Source of the DNA: Verticillium longisporum
Lineage: Eukaryota; Ascomycota; Sordariomycetes; Glomerellales; Plectosphaerellaceae
Assembly: GCA_019188255.1 (NCBI GenBank)
Contig: JAETXT010000014.1
Span: forward strand, 1,178,001 to 1,242,000
Length of the DNA stretch: 64,000 nucleotides
Direction of reading: 5' to 3'
A program made the translations under genes and the position numbers. Shown piece after piece: positions 49,306 through 60,322 of the stretch. How positions within the stretch are numbered: the first letter of the stretch is position 1; the number at the start of each line of letters is the position of its first letter. The notes below the pieces were generated by a model. That model saw only the letters and a list, made by a program, of their open reading frames with translations, was not told the DNA's origin and did no database searches.

Positions 49306-52300
49306 ATGGTCAGTCGACAACACCAACCCCAAACGACAGGCAGGGCAGGGCAGGGGGCGTGGAAGGAGAGGATCGAGACGGGACGCGAAACGACCTACCC
49401 CTCTTCGTCCCTCGATCACAGGCGTCATAATCGACGACGACGACGACACCCGCTTGCCCACCCCGCCCCGCCATGTCACTATGTGCCCTCTTCGGATCCA
49501 GTACTGACCATTGTCCGTAGCCTCCTCCACCTCACCAGAAACCCGAGAACGTGCTCAAGCGCGCCCACGAGCTCATCGGCGTCAACCAGACCCCCGCCGC
49601 CCTCACACTCCTCCACGAGCACATCACCTCGAAGAGATCTCGCAATGTCCCCATCGTCTCCCTGGAGCCGGTGATGCTCCTGCTGGTTGAGCTCTCCGTC
49701 GAACAGAAGAAGGGAAAGCTGGCCAAGGATGCCCTCTACCAGTACAAGAACATCAGCCAGAACACCAACGTCGGCACCATCGAGGTAAGACTCTTGGCGG
49801 CAACATACTGGCGATGAGTCACAGGTCTAACATCTCTGTTCACAGCTGGTCTTGAAGAAATTCATCGAGCTCGCTGCCGAGAAGGTCACTGCCGCCCAGG
49901 CCAAGGCCGATCAGGTCCAGTCGACCATCGACGCCTCCACCTCCACCAGCAACGTCGAGGATCTCGAGGCCAGCGAGACGCCCGAGTCGATCCTTCTCGC
50001 CACCGTGTCTGGCGAGCAGTCACGCGACCGTACCGACCGCGCCATTGTTACTCCTTGGCTCAAATTCCTCTGGGAGGCCTACCGCACCGTGCTCGACATC
50101 CTCCGCAACAATGCTCGCCTTGAGATCCTCTACCAGAGCACGGCTATGCAGGCCTTTGACTTCTGCCTGAAGTATGCTCGCAAGACTGAGTTCCGCAGGC
50201 TCTGCGAGCTCCTGCGCAACCACGTCCAGACGGCTGCCAAGTACTCGTCGCAGATGCACGCCATCAACCTGAGCGACCCCGATACTCTTCAGCGCCACCT
50301 CGAGACTCGCTTCCAGCAGCTCAATGTTGCTGTCGAGCTTGAGCTCTGGCAGGAGGCCTTCCGCTCCGTCGAGGACATCCACACTCTGCTCAACCTGAGC
50401 AAGCGCCCTCCTAAGAACATTATGATGGCCAACTACTACGAGAAGCTCACCCGTATCTTCCTCGTCGGTGAGAACTATCTCTTCCACGCTGCGGCTTGGT
50501 CTAGGTACTACACTCTCCTCCGTCAGTCTGCTGCGCTGGTCGCGTCGGGTCAGGGCAAGAAGGCCGATAACCCTCCCGCCACGGATGCCGACCTTCAGAA
50601 GGCTGCCTCCTTCGTGCTCCTCTCCGCTTTGGCCATCCCCGTCATCAGCACCACCCGTTCCCGTGGTGCCATGGTCGACTTTGATGAGTCGAAGAAGAAC
50701 AAGAACGCTCGCCTCACCCACCTGCTCGGCATGGCGCAAGCTCCCACCAGGGCTGCTCTGTTCCGTGACGCTCTGGCCAAGTCGCTTCTGAAGCGCGCCC
50801 GGCCTGAGATCCGCGACCTCTACAACATTCTTGAGGTTGACTTCCACCCTCTTTCCATTTGCCAGAAGATCTCTCCCATCCTCACCAAGATTGGTGACGA
50901 TGCCGAGATGGAGAAGTACGTCCTGCCTCTGCAGCAGGTCATCCTCACCCGCCTCTTCCAGCAGCTGTCTCAGGTCTACGAAACGGTGGACCTCAGCTTC
51001 GTTGAGCAGCTCGCCAAGTTCCCTGAGCCTTTCCAGGTCACTCGCGGTACCATTGAGAAGTTTATCATGAACGGAAACAAGAAGGGCGATCTCGCCATCC
51101 GCATGGACCACGCTACTGGTGTCCTCAGCTTCGACAACGATGTCTTCTCGTCCGCCAAGGCTGCTCATTCTGCATCTGGCGCTGGCTCCGCCGAGGCTGA
51201 TGGCAGCTCCGTTCAGCGTCTCCAGAGCACCCCCTCTGAGATTGTCCGCTCGCAGCTGACCCGCCTCGCCAAGTCTCTGTACACCACTTGCTTCTACATT
51301 GACCCTGAGTTCAACAAGTCCCGCGTCGATGCTAGGGAGGCCGCTTTGGCCCGTGCCAAGGCCGGCGCCGAGAAGGAGCACCGTGAGCTTCTCGCTCGCA
51401 AGGAAGTCATTCAGAAGCGCAAGGAAGAGGCTTCTGAAATCCAGGCTCGCAAGGAGCGTGAGAACGCCCGCCAGAAGCGCCTGCGTGAGCAGATCCTCCA
51501 GGAGCAGGAGGACAAGCGCCTCGCCGCCGAACAGAAGGAGCGCGAGGAGCGTCGCCTCAAGGCTGAGCGTGACCGCGTCCGCAAGGATGAGCTCAAGAAG
51601 CAGATAGCCGATCTCAAGATCAGCCCTAAGGATATGGATCTCGACCTGGAAGATCTTGACAACCTGGATCCTAACACTATCCGGGCCATGAAGGTTGCCC
51701 AGCTCGAGCGTGAGAAGAACGACGTGTCCGAGAAGCTTCGCATTGTGTGGAAGCGTGTGGACCACTTGGAGCGAGCCTTCAGGAAGGAGGAGGTCAAGAA
51801 GCTCGGCGCCGATTCCGAGGAGCAGAATCAGCGTAACCGTGCCGCCTACGAGAAGCCCAAGGCCCAGACGCTCAAGGATGCGGAGAACAAGCACAAGGAG
51901 AGTGTCGAGCTGAAGCACCGTCTCACTCGTCTCATGCCTCACTTCGAGTCGTTCCGCGAGAACCTGCACTCCCGCCGCGGAGAGGAGTTTGAGAAGCGCC
52001 GCAGGGATGCGGAGCGGGAGCTCGAGAAGCAGATTGCGACTCGCAAGAAGGAGTACCGCGACCGCAAGCTGCGTGAGAAGCGCGAGCGCGAGGAGAAGGA
52101 AAGGGCTCTCCGCGAGGCCGAGGAGCGTGCCGCCAAGGAGAAGGAAGAACAGGAGGCCCGCGCCGAGGCCAAGCGCGCCGAGATGCAGCGCCTCAAGGAG
52201 CAGCGCGACCAAGAGCGCCAGGAGTCTCTGGAGAAGGCGGCCATGCAGGCCCGCCGCGAAGAAGAGGCCCTCGCCAGGCGCAAGGCGGAGAAGGAGAAGG

Positions 52301-52779
52301 AGCGCGCGTTGCCCCCTGTGCGCAGTGCCGCCGAGCCCAGCTCCGAAGGTCGCCGCCCCCCCAACCTTCCCGGCGCCGGCAAGTGGCGCGAGAAGGAGGC
52401 TGCTCGCGGTCCCGCCGGCGCCTCAGACAACGCGCCGCCCGCTCCCCGGCAAGCCGCCCCCATGGAGCGCACCGACTCGAGCGATCGTGCCGGCGGCCCT
52501 CCCCGCCTTAGCCTTGCCGGCAGTGGAGGCAAGCCCAGCTGGCGCGAGCGCGAAGCGGCGCGCGCCGCTGGTGGCGGTGCCGAGAACAGCGCTCCCCCGC
52601 AGCGGGCGGAGCGCCTGGAGCGCCCGGAGCGCAGTGCCTCGGGTGGTGCCCCCATGGGCCGCACCGCCTCGAACCGCGACGACCAGGGTCGTAACGCCTC
52701 GCCGGCGCCGGCGACCGAGCAGCTCAAGGCGTCGGGAGCCCCGGGCAAGTGGGTGCCCCGGCACCTGCGCAAGGAGTAA
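49306..52779 (+). CDS. TIF32: Eukaryotic translation initiation factor 3 subunit A
   Basis: The largest core subunit of eIF3, which binds the 40S ribosome and organises mRNA recruitment. Exons: 49306-49308, 49521-49784 and 49846-52779, giving 1,066 aa. The first coding exon is only the ATG, spliced (GTCAGT...CCGTAG, 212 nt) to CCTCCTCCACCTCACCAG, so the protein opens [20 protein letters not shown] as in other fungi. Helical repeats and the PCI region extend to about residue 510 ([40 protein letters not shown]). A long charged coiled coil follows, then a tail with repeated [12 protein letters not shown] units ([20 protein letters not shown]) and a final [11 protein letters not shown]. Strong codon bias fits high expression and explains the long empty frame on the other strand. 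No defects. Confidence 0.95.
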
Positions 52780-53779
52780 ATGGAATACGGCCACAGGGGC
52801 AGTATTTAAGGGTGATGAAGGGAGGTGGGAATAAGGAGGTTGCGCAAAAAAACCTGCATCGGAGTTCGAGGCCTTGCTTTGGTTGAGAGATTTTCTTACC
52901 CAGTCATTCACACGTTGTACTCTAGAGTTACGAAGGTCGTCTCCCGTCCTGAGCAGATAGGAGGAGGCGGCGGCAGAATGAGTCGGCATCTTTGCAAGAT
53001 GTTGGATTCATGGCCGTAAGGTAATGATCTTGAACGTTTCTCTGAGACTAGCCATTTTGCCTGCTCTGGTTCGACTGATGCCTGTCCGTGCCTCGTGATG
53101 ATTGTGGCGAGGCCCACGTCGAGGGCATGCCTGGTGAAGTGCCAAGTCATCTTGTCAGTGACCTAACGCAGTAATGCAAGCGAGGCCAGGCTCAACGGCG
53201 TCATGGCATGTTTGCTAGAACTAGGATTGTCTCCCCTATGATTGTCTCCCCTAGCTAAGGTAGCTAGATGAACTGCTGCTGCTGCTGTCGTAGAAGGGCA
53301 ATGTCTCCCAAACACGCCAAACCCACAGCTGGGCCAAAGGCTGTCTCTCGATCTCAGCCACACGCGACCGATGCTCTGAAAAAGAGCGAGCGAGCAGGGC
53401 GCGCGCGAGAGCATGTGTCAATACAGCTATATGTCCAAGTGCCGGATCGAGACGCCCCCCTTAACCACCACTCAAGCTTGGGGTCTCTACAAAGCAGTGG
53501 TCCTTCTGGGGCCAAGCTAGCAGGCTCGGATGCACGGGTGGGTGTGTTTCTGCTTCAAAGAACCAGTTCCTTTTCCGGAGGTCAGGTCGAAGTGCGCCGG
53601 CCTGGCCTCGCCGCGGGGCGGGAAAGAATTGGAGCCATCTGGACGATACTTGGGACTGCCTGGGACCGCGTACTGTTAGGTAGAGCTCGGCTAACCGGGT
53701 GCACGTGTCTTGCACAGAACGTGCGCCAGGATCGTACAGCATTGCGGTATCGCTTGAGGGACTGTGGCGCGAGACCTGT
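52780..53779. other. Spacer between eIF3a and the Mutator-like element
   Basis: 1 kb without recognised genes. It includes the eIF3a 3' untranslated region and a 15-bp tandem duplication, GATTGTCTCCCCTA plus one variable base, at 53225-53239 and 53240-53254. Confidence 0.55.
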
Positions 53780-53788
53780 GGTAGGAAA
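53780..53788. repeat. Left target-site duplication
   Basis: GGTAGGAAA directly abuts the left end of the Mutator-like element and matches the right flank base for base. The undamaged copies suggest the insertion is not ancient, or that RIP stayed within the element. Confidence 0.85.
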
Positions 53789-54407
53789 GAGGACGACTAT
53801 TTGCTCAGCCCTTATTAGATATTTGCTCTGCCTAATAGGGGTAAAGCTATAAGAGATAGGGGAAAAGCTATAAATATAGCTCTACTACTAAAATTAGCTA
53901 TAATAACGATATACCTATCCTTTTCTCTTATATACTCGAGTCTCTCGATGAATTTAGAGCTAAAGACTAGCTATAACTAGCTAATAGACTAGCGTAGGGC
54001 TAGTTAATAGCCCCCGAGGCTCTATAATTGCTCTATCTATCCGCTAAATTATTAACCCCTTTTAATATAATAATAGCACTAAATATGCCTATTTTAAGCC
54101 CTCTAGATATTACGAACGTATTATTTTATCGTTAAATAAAGCCTCTATAATGCCTCCTTTACCGATAAACTCATTAGCCGTTACCGAGGCCGTCACTAGT
54201 ACTAGCTATATTAGGGCCGCTAAGGGCTGCTAATGGCCATTGAACGACTCGCCTACTTCGCTATTCTATCGAGTGACTCGAGTATATAAGAGAAAAGGAT
54301 AGGTATATCGACGCTATAGCTAATTTTGGTAGTAGAGCTGTGTTTGTGGCTTTCCCCCTGTTGGGCAGAGCAAATATCCAACAAGGGCTGAGCAAATAGT
54401 CGTCCTC
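53789..54407. mobile_element. Non-autonomous Mutator-like element with long terminal inverted repeats, RIP-marked
   Basis: The element begins GAGGACGACTATTTGCTC and ends with its reverse complement, GAGCAAATAGTCGTCCTC. The inverted arms extend about 160 bp (left, 53789-53950) and 140 bp (right, about 54266-54407). They include matching blocks such as ATACCTATCCTTTTCTCTTA and its complement AAGAGAAAAGGATAGGTAT. A 9-bp direct repeat GGTAGGAAA flanks it exactly (53780-53788 and 54408-54416). Long TIRs with a 9-bp duplication are the hallmark of the Mutator superfamily. The interior is strongly AT-rich and has no transposase frame. Where the arms differ, the left often has TA where the right has CA or TG, the RIP pattern. 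The left arm also carries about 21 extra bases. Confidence 0.85.
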
Positions 54408-54416
54408 GGTAGGAAA
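54408..54416. repeat. Right target-site duplication
   Basis: GGTAGGAAA directly follows the terminal CCTC of the element, identical to 53780-53788. The 9-bp length fits Mutator-type integration. Confidence 0.85.
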
Positions 54417-56389
54417 GGGGATTAGGGCTGAACGTGGCGGTTGTCGTCCCATGTGGTGTTGGTCGACCTCGCAAGCGAACAAAGGGGGTGTGGGTGGTGG
54501 TAGTAGTGGCGGTGGGCTGGGGTGGGCAAGCGGGAAGACGTCTACAATGGCAAGCGGCAAGCGGCAAGGGAGATAATAAGAGCGTTTCATGTCACGAACG
54601 AAGCAGGCTCCGTGGGCAACTACGTCAGTGAGGTTACGATGATGGGGGAGCATGGTCCGTCACGATGTTTGCCGGACTGCCGGGCGTGGAAAGCGGGTGA
54701 TCAGCCGCAAATCATGAGACACAAGAGGAACTCGAGGTCCGGGCAGGGAGGAGATGATTGCTTGGGCTGTCGATCCGGGCCACCAAGGAAGAATTGACGG
54801 AGATAGATGGATGGTTGTTGGCCATCTTGGCCTGCTTGGCTTCGGAACATAGCACAATGGGGGGTCGGGCCCTCGTCTGAGAGTCAGAACTCTGTCTTCT
54901 TTTTTACTCTGTCCCGCGGCCGTTGGTCTTTGTTGATCTGGGTGGATGAGGGGTGGGCAACCTGTAGTCACTGAGGAAAAAAGAAGTCGTGCTCTGCGGC
55001 TGCGGTCCGAAATGAACTGATGCTACCGTAACAGTCACCAGGGAGAGTGGTAGGCTACTCGTCCTGGCGGCCAGCGTCGCTGTTTGCTCTCTTGAGCCCA
55101 TTGCTGCCATGCATTCGCTCGTATCGCAGTGTTGCTTGCTGTTTGTTCATATTTTAGGTTCCGTGGCCATGGCGATGGGACCAGTCGAAACCACATCGGT
55201 GAGTGGGATGGCAAGTGGCGGTCATTGATGCCAGGAGGATAGAGGAGGACAAAGAACAACAAAGAACGAAGCGAGAAGAAACAAAAAGACGACCTCGTCA
55301 TATTGGTCGGGTGAAGCAAAGGGGGTGGTAGCAATGGCTAGGGGCCCGATGTGCTAACATGCCTATAGTTTCTGCCTGTACTGCATCGTACCTGTCAGGC
55401 CCCCTGCTCCTGGTGCTGGCTCCAGCCCCCTGCTCCTGCTGCTGGCTCCAGCGGCAGAGGGCGCTACTGCAGGAACCCACGAGCCTTCTGCTGGGCCACC
55501 TCATGGCGCTAATCTCCCCTGAAGCTAGCAAGTTTCCCCCATTGGCCATGCGTCCTGCCAGAAGAGGCAACACTCTCGGGCCACCACCCACCCACCAGTT
55601 CGTTTTGCCTCCAAACAAACATCCACCAGATATCCGACGACCAAACAACGCATCGAATCCCTGCCCCACCGAGGAAAGCCGCCGGAGCCATGTTCTTCAA
55701 CGTCCAGCAGCAGATCCGAGACCGACGGCTAAGAACAGACCAGTCCAACCCGGACTAGGCCGGCATAGCCCAACAAGGGTCTCGGCGATGGCCTGGCGCT
55801 CAAGCGGATGGAAAGGATGGATGCATGTGGATGGTTCGGCAGTCAGTCCTTCCCATGCAACAAAGCACAACAGAGCACAACATGGTCCGTCGTGTGCATC
55901 GTCTGGTCATTCGTTGATTACACAGGTTGTCCGCGGGCTCGGCACGGTCACCGTCCCCCTGGAAGAAGAAAAAACACCAATCTTGATCTTGCCTCGATCA
56001 AGTTAAACCTATATTCGAGCAAATAGACGAAAGATGCACACCTACCTGTCCGGTGGCATCGTAGGGTCAAAGAGCGACGCCGTATTCTCTGCCGCAGTTC
56101 GATGGACCAAGACGTTGCCGTGGCCATGGCGTTGCTTATCTTGATGCTCCGACCTGGCGCTATTCAGAAATCGCAGCCATGGGTTCCAACGACGCCTGGT
56201 ATATAGCTTCCAGGGGTTGGCCGCCTCCAGCTGCCGTCTGTTCCCCCTCTCTCCCTATCTCATCACGCTTCTTGAGTTCTTGTGGCAGCCTGTCCAGAAA
56301 CCAGACATTGGTGCTTCAAGTTTGTTTGCTTCTTTGGAGAAGACCTCTTGTTTCTCTCCCAGTCACTCGTTTTCACCTACGCTACTGCC
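54417..56389. other. Intergenic region upstream of the WSC gene
   Basis: 2 kb without recognised coding sequence. It has a 26-bp tandem duplication at 55400-55425 and 55426-55451 (one mismatch; unit contains CCTGCTCCTG and TGGCTCCAG). The last 200 bp are C/T-rich, as expected for the leader of the next gene. Confidence 0.5.
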
Positions 56390-58618
56390 ATGGCTCCCAT
56401 CAAGGCCTGGGCTGCCTTTGCTGCCCTTTCCCTCGTTTCTACTGCCCACACCTGGCACGTTGAGCTGCCGCCTTGCGTCAACAACTTCCAGCCCTTTGTG
56501 AACTCTGGCTGTTACGCAAACCCCGATGGCAAGTCTCTGACGTACCGCTCATCCACGAGCTCTCGTGAGATGACTGTCGAGAAGTGCACTGCCGAATGCA
56601 AGGGTATGTCGGCCCCATCCTCCCCCAAACTCATCTCGGTACTGACACATCCCAGGCAACGGATACCGCTATGCCGGCCTCGAGTACTACGGCGTCTGCT
56701 ACTGCGGCAACACCGTCAACGGCGCCGAGCTTGCCGCCGGAGAGTGTTCCTTTCCCTGCAACGGCGACAAGAACGAGACCTGCGGGGGTGACAGGAAGCT
56801 TTCTGTGTTCGAGGACCGTACCTTCCCCGCCACTGACGCCGTGACTATCGAAAACTATGTTGACACGGGCTGCTGGACCGACAACTCCCAGATCGGCAAG
56901 TCCCTCTCCTGGCCCCAGGACCAGCTCGACAAGTCCGTCATGGCCCCCAGCCTCTGCACCGAGGCCTGTCGCCAGGGCGGCTTCCCTATGCTGGCGTCGA
57001 GTACGGTCAGGAGTGCTGGTGCGGCGCCGTCATGGGCAACGAGACGCGCCCCGTCGATGCCTCGCAATGTGGCATAGCATGCAAAGGCGACAAGACCAAG
57101 ACCTGTGGTGGCCGCTCCCGCATCAACATTTTCTTCGCCAAAGAGTTCCAGTCCCTCGAGCCCTGCGGCCACCAGCCGCAGCCTCCGCTGTCCTCAGCCC
57201 CGGTTTCTTCTCCTGCCGTGACCACTTCGACGCTGGTCTCGTCTTCGCTGACGATCGTCTCCTCTTCGCTTCCTTTGTCGTCCCCGGCGTCGTCCACGGA
57301 GGTTTCGTCGTCTCACCCTTACCTTGAGCCCTCCTCCTCCTCCTCTTCTTCTTCTTCCTCCTCCTCCACCGCTTCCTCCTCCTCCGCTTCTTCTTCCTCC
57401 ACCTCTTCTTCTTCCTCCACCTCCTCTTCTTCTTCCTCCACCTCTTCTTCTTCCTCCTCCTCCTCCTCCTCCTCCTCCTCCTCCACCTCTTCTTCTTCCT
57501 CCACCTCTTCTTCTTCCTCCACCTCTTCTTCTTCCTCCTCCTCCTCCTCCTCCTCCTCCTCCCCCGCTTCTTCTTCCTCCTCCACCACTACCACCTCCTC
57601 CCCCTCTTCCACAACGACTCCTTGCACCACGACGACTCTCATCTCCTCCACCACCTCTACCCAGGCACCTCCACCGCCTACGACCACCGCGCCTCTCACA
57701 ACCACCAGCACTAAGTCTCCAGCAATCTGTACCACCGCGGTTGTGACCCCGCCCAAGCACGAGTACTGCTGTGGCAACTGGTGCTCTACCCCCATCCCTG
57801 ATTTCGGCGACTGGGACACGTGCGCCAAGGCAAAGGCCAAGTGCGGCCTCCAGGTTGCGGCGTGCCTGAAACAGGCGGGTTGGCCTGGTGCTATTGAGTG
57901 CTTCAACTTCCAGCAGTGGTGTCAAAACATCGACATGTTCTGCGGCTGGATGTGTCGGGAGGGCTGGGACAGGTCGTGTTCCAAGAAGGACTACTTCAAC
58001 TTCTACAAGCCCGTCGGCGACGGCAAGCCCATCACCTCGACCTCGACCTTCCCCTGCGCCGCCACCACTACCACGACCGTTCCTCCGGCCACAACGACTG
58101 CAGTCGTCCCCCCGCCAAAGGGAATTTGCATCCAACCCTCCAACCCCTGGTACGGCTACGGTCCCGGCAACCCTGTCGGCAAGATTCCCCTCCCCGCCGT
58201 CACGTGCAACGACCTCGAGCACGAATTCAAGGGCGGTAATCCATTCAAGATGTACTCAAACTCCGAATCCAGCAAGTGCCGCTCCTACACGCGCCCGAAT
58301 GTCCCGTCCGCTTGCGCCGACGCCTGCCGCCAGCAATACGACAGCTGCAACGCCGTGTATGCTAAGGGTTGCTGGAGCTTCAAGAACTGGCGCAACCGCC
58401 GTGAAATCGGAGCTTCTCATGAAGTGCCCGTGTCTGCAGCGCTGGCTGACCGCTCGCCTAATCTTGATGCTGCCATCGATAAGCGCACCTTCGGCCGGTT
58501 CTTTGGCGACAGCTTCTGGGATGCCACGAACAAGTGCAAGGCCCAATACGATGACTGCATAAATGTCAACAGGGGTGTCACCGGTGCTGGCGTGTGCTGG
58601 TTTTACGGCAAGTGGTAA
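56390..58618 (+). CDS. Secreted or cell-wall protein with two WSC domains, frame broken once
   Basis: WSC domains are small Cys-rich carbohydrate-binding modules of fungal wall and secreted proteins. Exons: 56390-56603 and 56656-58618 (GTATGT...CCCAG, phase 1). A missing base at the C run 56984-56986 breaks the frame (GGFP must continue YAGVEYGQECWCG); with it restored the length is 725 aa. The signal peptide is residues 1 to about 20 (MAPIKAWAAFAALSLVSTA). WSC1 spans about 36-140 (YAGLEYYGVCYCGNT, CGGDRKLSVF) and WSC2 about 155-250 (QECWCGAVMGNE, CGGRSRINIF). A polyserine/threonine linker encoded by TCC/TCT repeats covers about 296-430. Cys-rich segments follow (YCCGNWCSTP, CQNIDMFCGWMCREGW; CADACRQQYDSC), ending GVCWFYGKW. 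No GPI or membrane anchor is visible, so a secreted protein is likelier than a wall stress sensor. Confidence 0.88.
57331..57590 (+). repeat. TCC/TCT microsatellite encoding polyserine
   Basis: About 260 bp of almost pure TCC and TCT with interspersed ACC, inside the WSC gene. It is read as Ser with occasional Thr and Ala. It consists of repeated sub-blocks of the type TCC-ACC-TCT-TCT-TCT, so slippage or unequal exchange is likely to change its length. The opposite strand reads as polyglutamate, which is an artefact. Confidence 0.85.
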
Positions 58619-59469
58619 GCTGGTGTTTGATGCCATTCAGCACCGTGCTATATCGATGCAACCGCATCGGCGCAATGAGATAATGACAGAGGGGTGCGGC
58701 ATCAGGACGAAAAGATTGGGAATGGGGTGACGATTACTTTGGGCTACATTCATGTTCATAAATTAATAGGTAGATGTCTGGATGCAAATTGACGCATCGT
58801 TACTTTGCATGTCTTGATTTGAGAGGCAACGTCGTGTGCTGTGTTGGACCAACTCGCATGCTCTAAATCGTCTGTCGAAAATGCTCCTCAATGGCTGACC
58901 GACCACCTTAGTAACCTGTGGCTCCTGGCGTTTGGCTTCCTCCACAACTGCGGATGAAACAAAACTGGGCTCGGGAAGAAGACGCACTTTTTGACGCTAT
59001 GAGTCGCAACTGGTATCTTACGTCTTCGGTCCGAGGACACTTTGAGAAACCAATTTCGGATTCCAATGTTTGCAACGTGAGGGGCCTGGCGTTAAGGGGG
59101 CCGATGCCGGCATATGCAGTCGACATAATCGGACAATCCCGCGAGCCAGGACCGGTACAAGGTGCTGTCGCCCAGCCCAGGGGGGCGTGTACCTACCAAG
59201 CCTTGCCCAGTCGATGATTCCTGGGGGGATGAATGCTGATGCGTGATGAATGTTTGACATCAATTTGAGGCGAGCTCCATGGTGCCTTTATGCAGGTCAA
59301 GAAAATAAGTTGACGCCAGCCATCACAATCCCGCGGTACCTGCAGCACATGGATTGACAAGAAGCAGCAGACAGGAACAAAAAATTGACCATGAAATAAA
59401 TAAATCATGACGAGGGAGGTCAAATGATGGTGAAGGCAAAAGAAAAAGGAAAGCCTGAATTGAAGGTCT
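58619..59469. other. Spacer between WSC gene and tRNA-Thr
   Basis: 0.85 kb with no recognised coding sequence. It contains the WSC 3' untranslated region and, near its right end, the probable tRNA terminator (AAAAA at 59443-59447, a T run on the transcribed minus strand). Confidence 0.55.
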
Positions 59470-59568
59470 TGCCCCCAACTGGGATTGAACCAGTGACCTT
59501 TGCATCTCTTGCTGAGAGTGTAACCCTGAGCATACAAGTGCAACGCACTACCACTGTGCTATAAGGGC
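59470..59568 (-). tRNA. tRNA-Thr(UGU): tRNA-Thr (anticodon TGT) with 27-nt intron
   Basis: On the minus strand the acceptor arms GCCCTTA and TGGGGGC pair (with two G-T pairs), followed by discriminator A. The D stem is GCAC/GTGC around AGTGGTA. The anticodon stem TTGCA/TGCAA encloses loop CTTGTAA with TGT at 59534-59536, reading ACA codons. The T arm ACTGG-TTCAATC-CCAGT is perfect. A 27-nt intron (59506-59532) sits after position 37, the standard eukaryotic site. The mature length is 72 nt before CCA addition. Internal A and B boxes are intact, and a T run about 23 nt downstream can end Pol III transcription. Confidence 0.93.
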
Positions 59569-60322
59569 TGAATTGAAATGCAAGGTTGTGTGTAGTCATC
59601 ATGTAGTGATGCACCAGCCCTGAGGTGGGGAATCTCGCGTGCCACGCCACCAGTCGTTTGCGTCACTCCGCTGGTGAGCCGACACCCTGCTCTCTGTGAT
59701 ATATTGGCCATGGCTCACCCGACGTCGAGGTTGGTAATAGTTAGATCAAATACGGGTTGTGTGCGGAGTGTGAGAATAGGAGCATGGGAGCTTTTTGCGT
59801 TCGAACTCGTGTGCTACCGCGTCGTGAATTCAAATCTTGACTGCAAACGAAGAGTAATGGCCATCGAGCGTGTGTGGAATCAAATCCAGGCATACGGCTT
59901 GATCACTCGAGCAACCAAAGCTGTTGAAGCCCTCCAGATCTCAAATAATACCCCAGAGCTTGGCTTATATTCGCAAAGCAAACAGGCGTAGACAGCAACG
60001 TGGAATGAGAGGTACTACAAGAGCAGCTGGAGCAGGGTGGCGAATGCGAGGGGTAGCTCTGCTGACTACCTTCCCTACCTACCTTGCGACACCTAGGTGC
60101 CTGACTGAGATGCGAACAAAGTCAACGACGTAGCTCAGGATTCGGATGGCGAATTCGCAAGAGGTCATTCAGCACTCTACGTTCTCCTTCCACAGCACTC
60201 AATAGCCGGAATCTCTACACCTCGATAACCCACCCCTTGCCAACTTGCCCTCATCGCGCTCATCACTGACGACCCCTCCAACCTTCACTTCAACACTCGT
60301 TCTCCACGCTGAGATATTCAGT
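59569..60322. other. Promoter region of the LysM gene
   Basis: 754 bp upstream of both tRNA-Thr and the next gene. CCTACC-type motifs (CTACCTTCCCTACCTACCTT and CACCTAGGTG) lie at about 60066-60100. The last 100 bp form a C-rich leader. No gene seen. Confidence 0.5.

Noticed and set aside
50020..52212. Minus-strand open frame of 730 codons
   Set aside because: It is antisense to eIF3a. Its Leu/Glu/Val-rich text mirrors the biased codons of eIF3a and shows no domain.
57319..58222. Minus-strand polyglutamate and Gly/Arg-rich frames
   Set aside because: They are the complement of the polyserine repeat and Thr/Pro-rich linker in the WSC gene.
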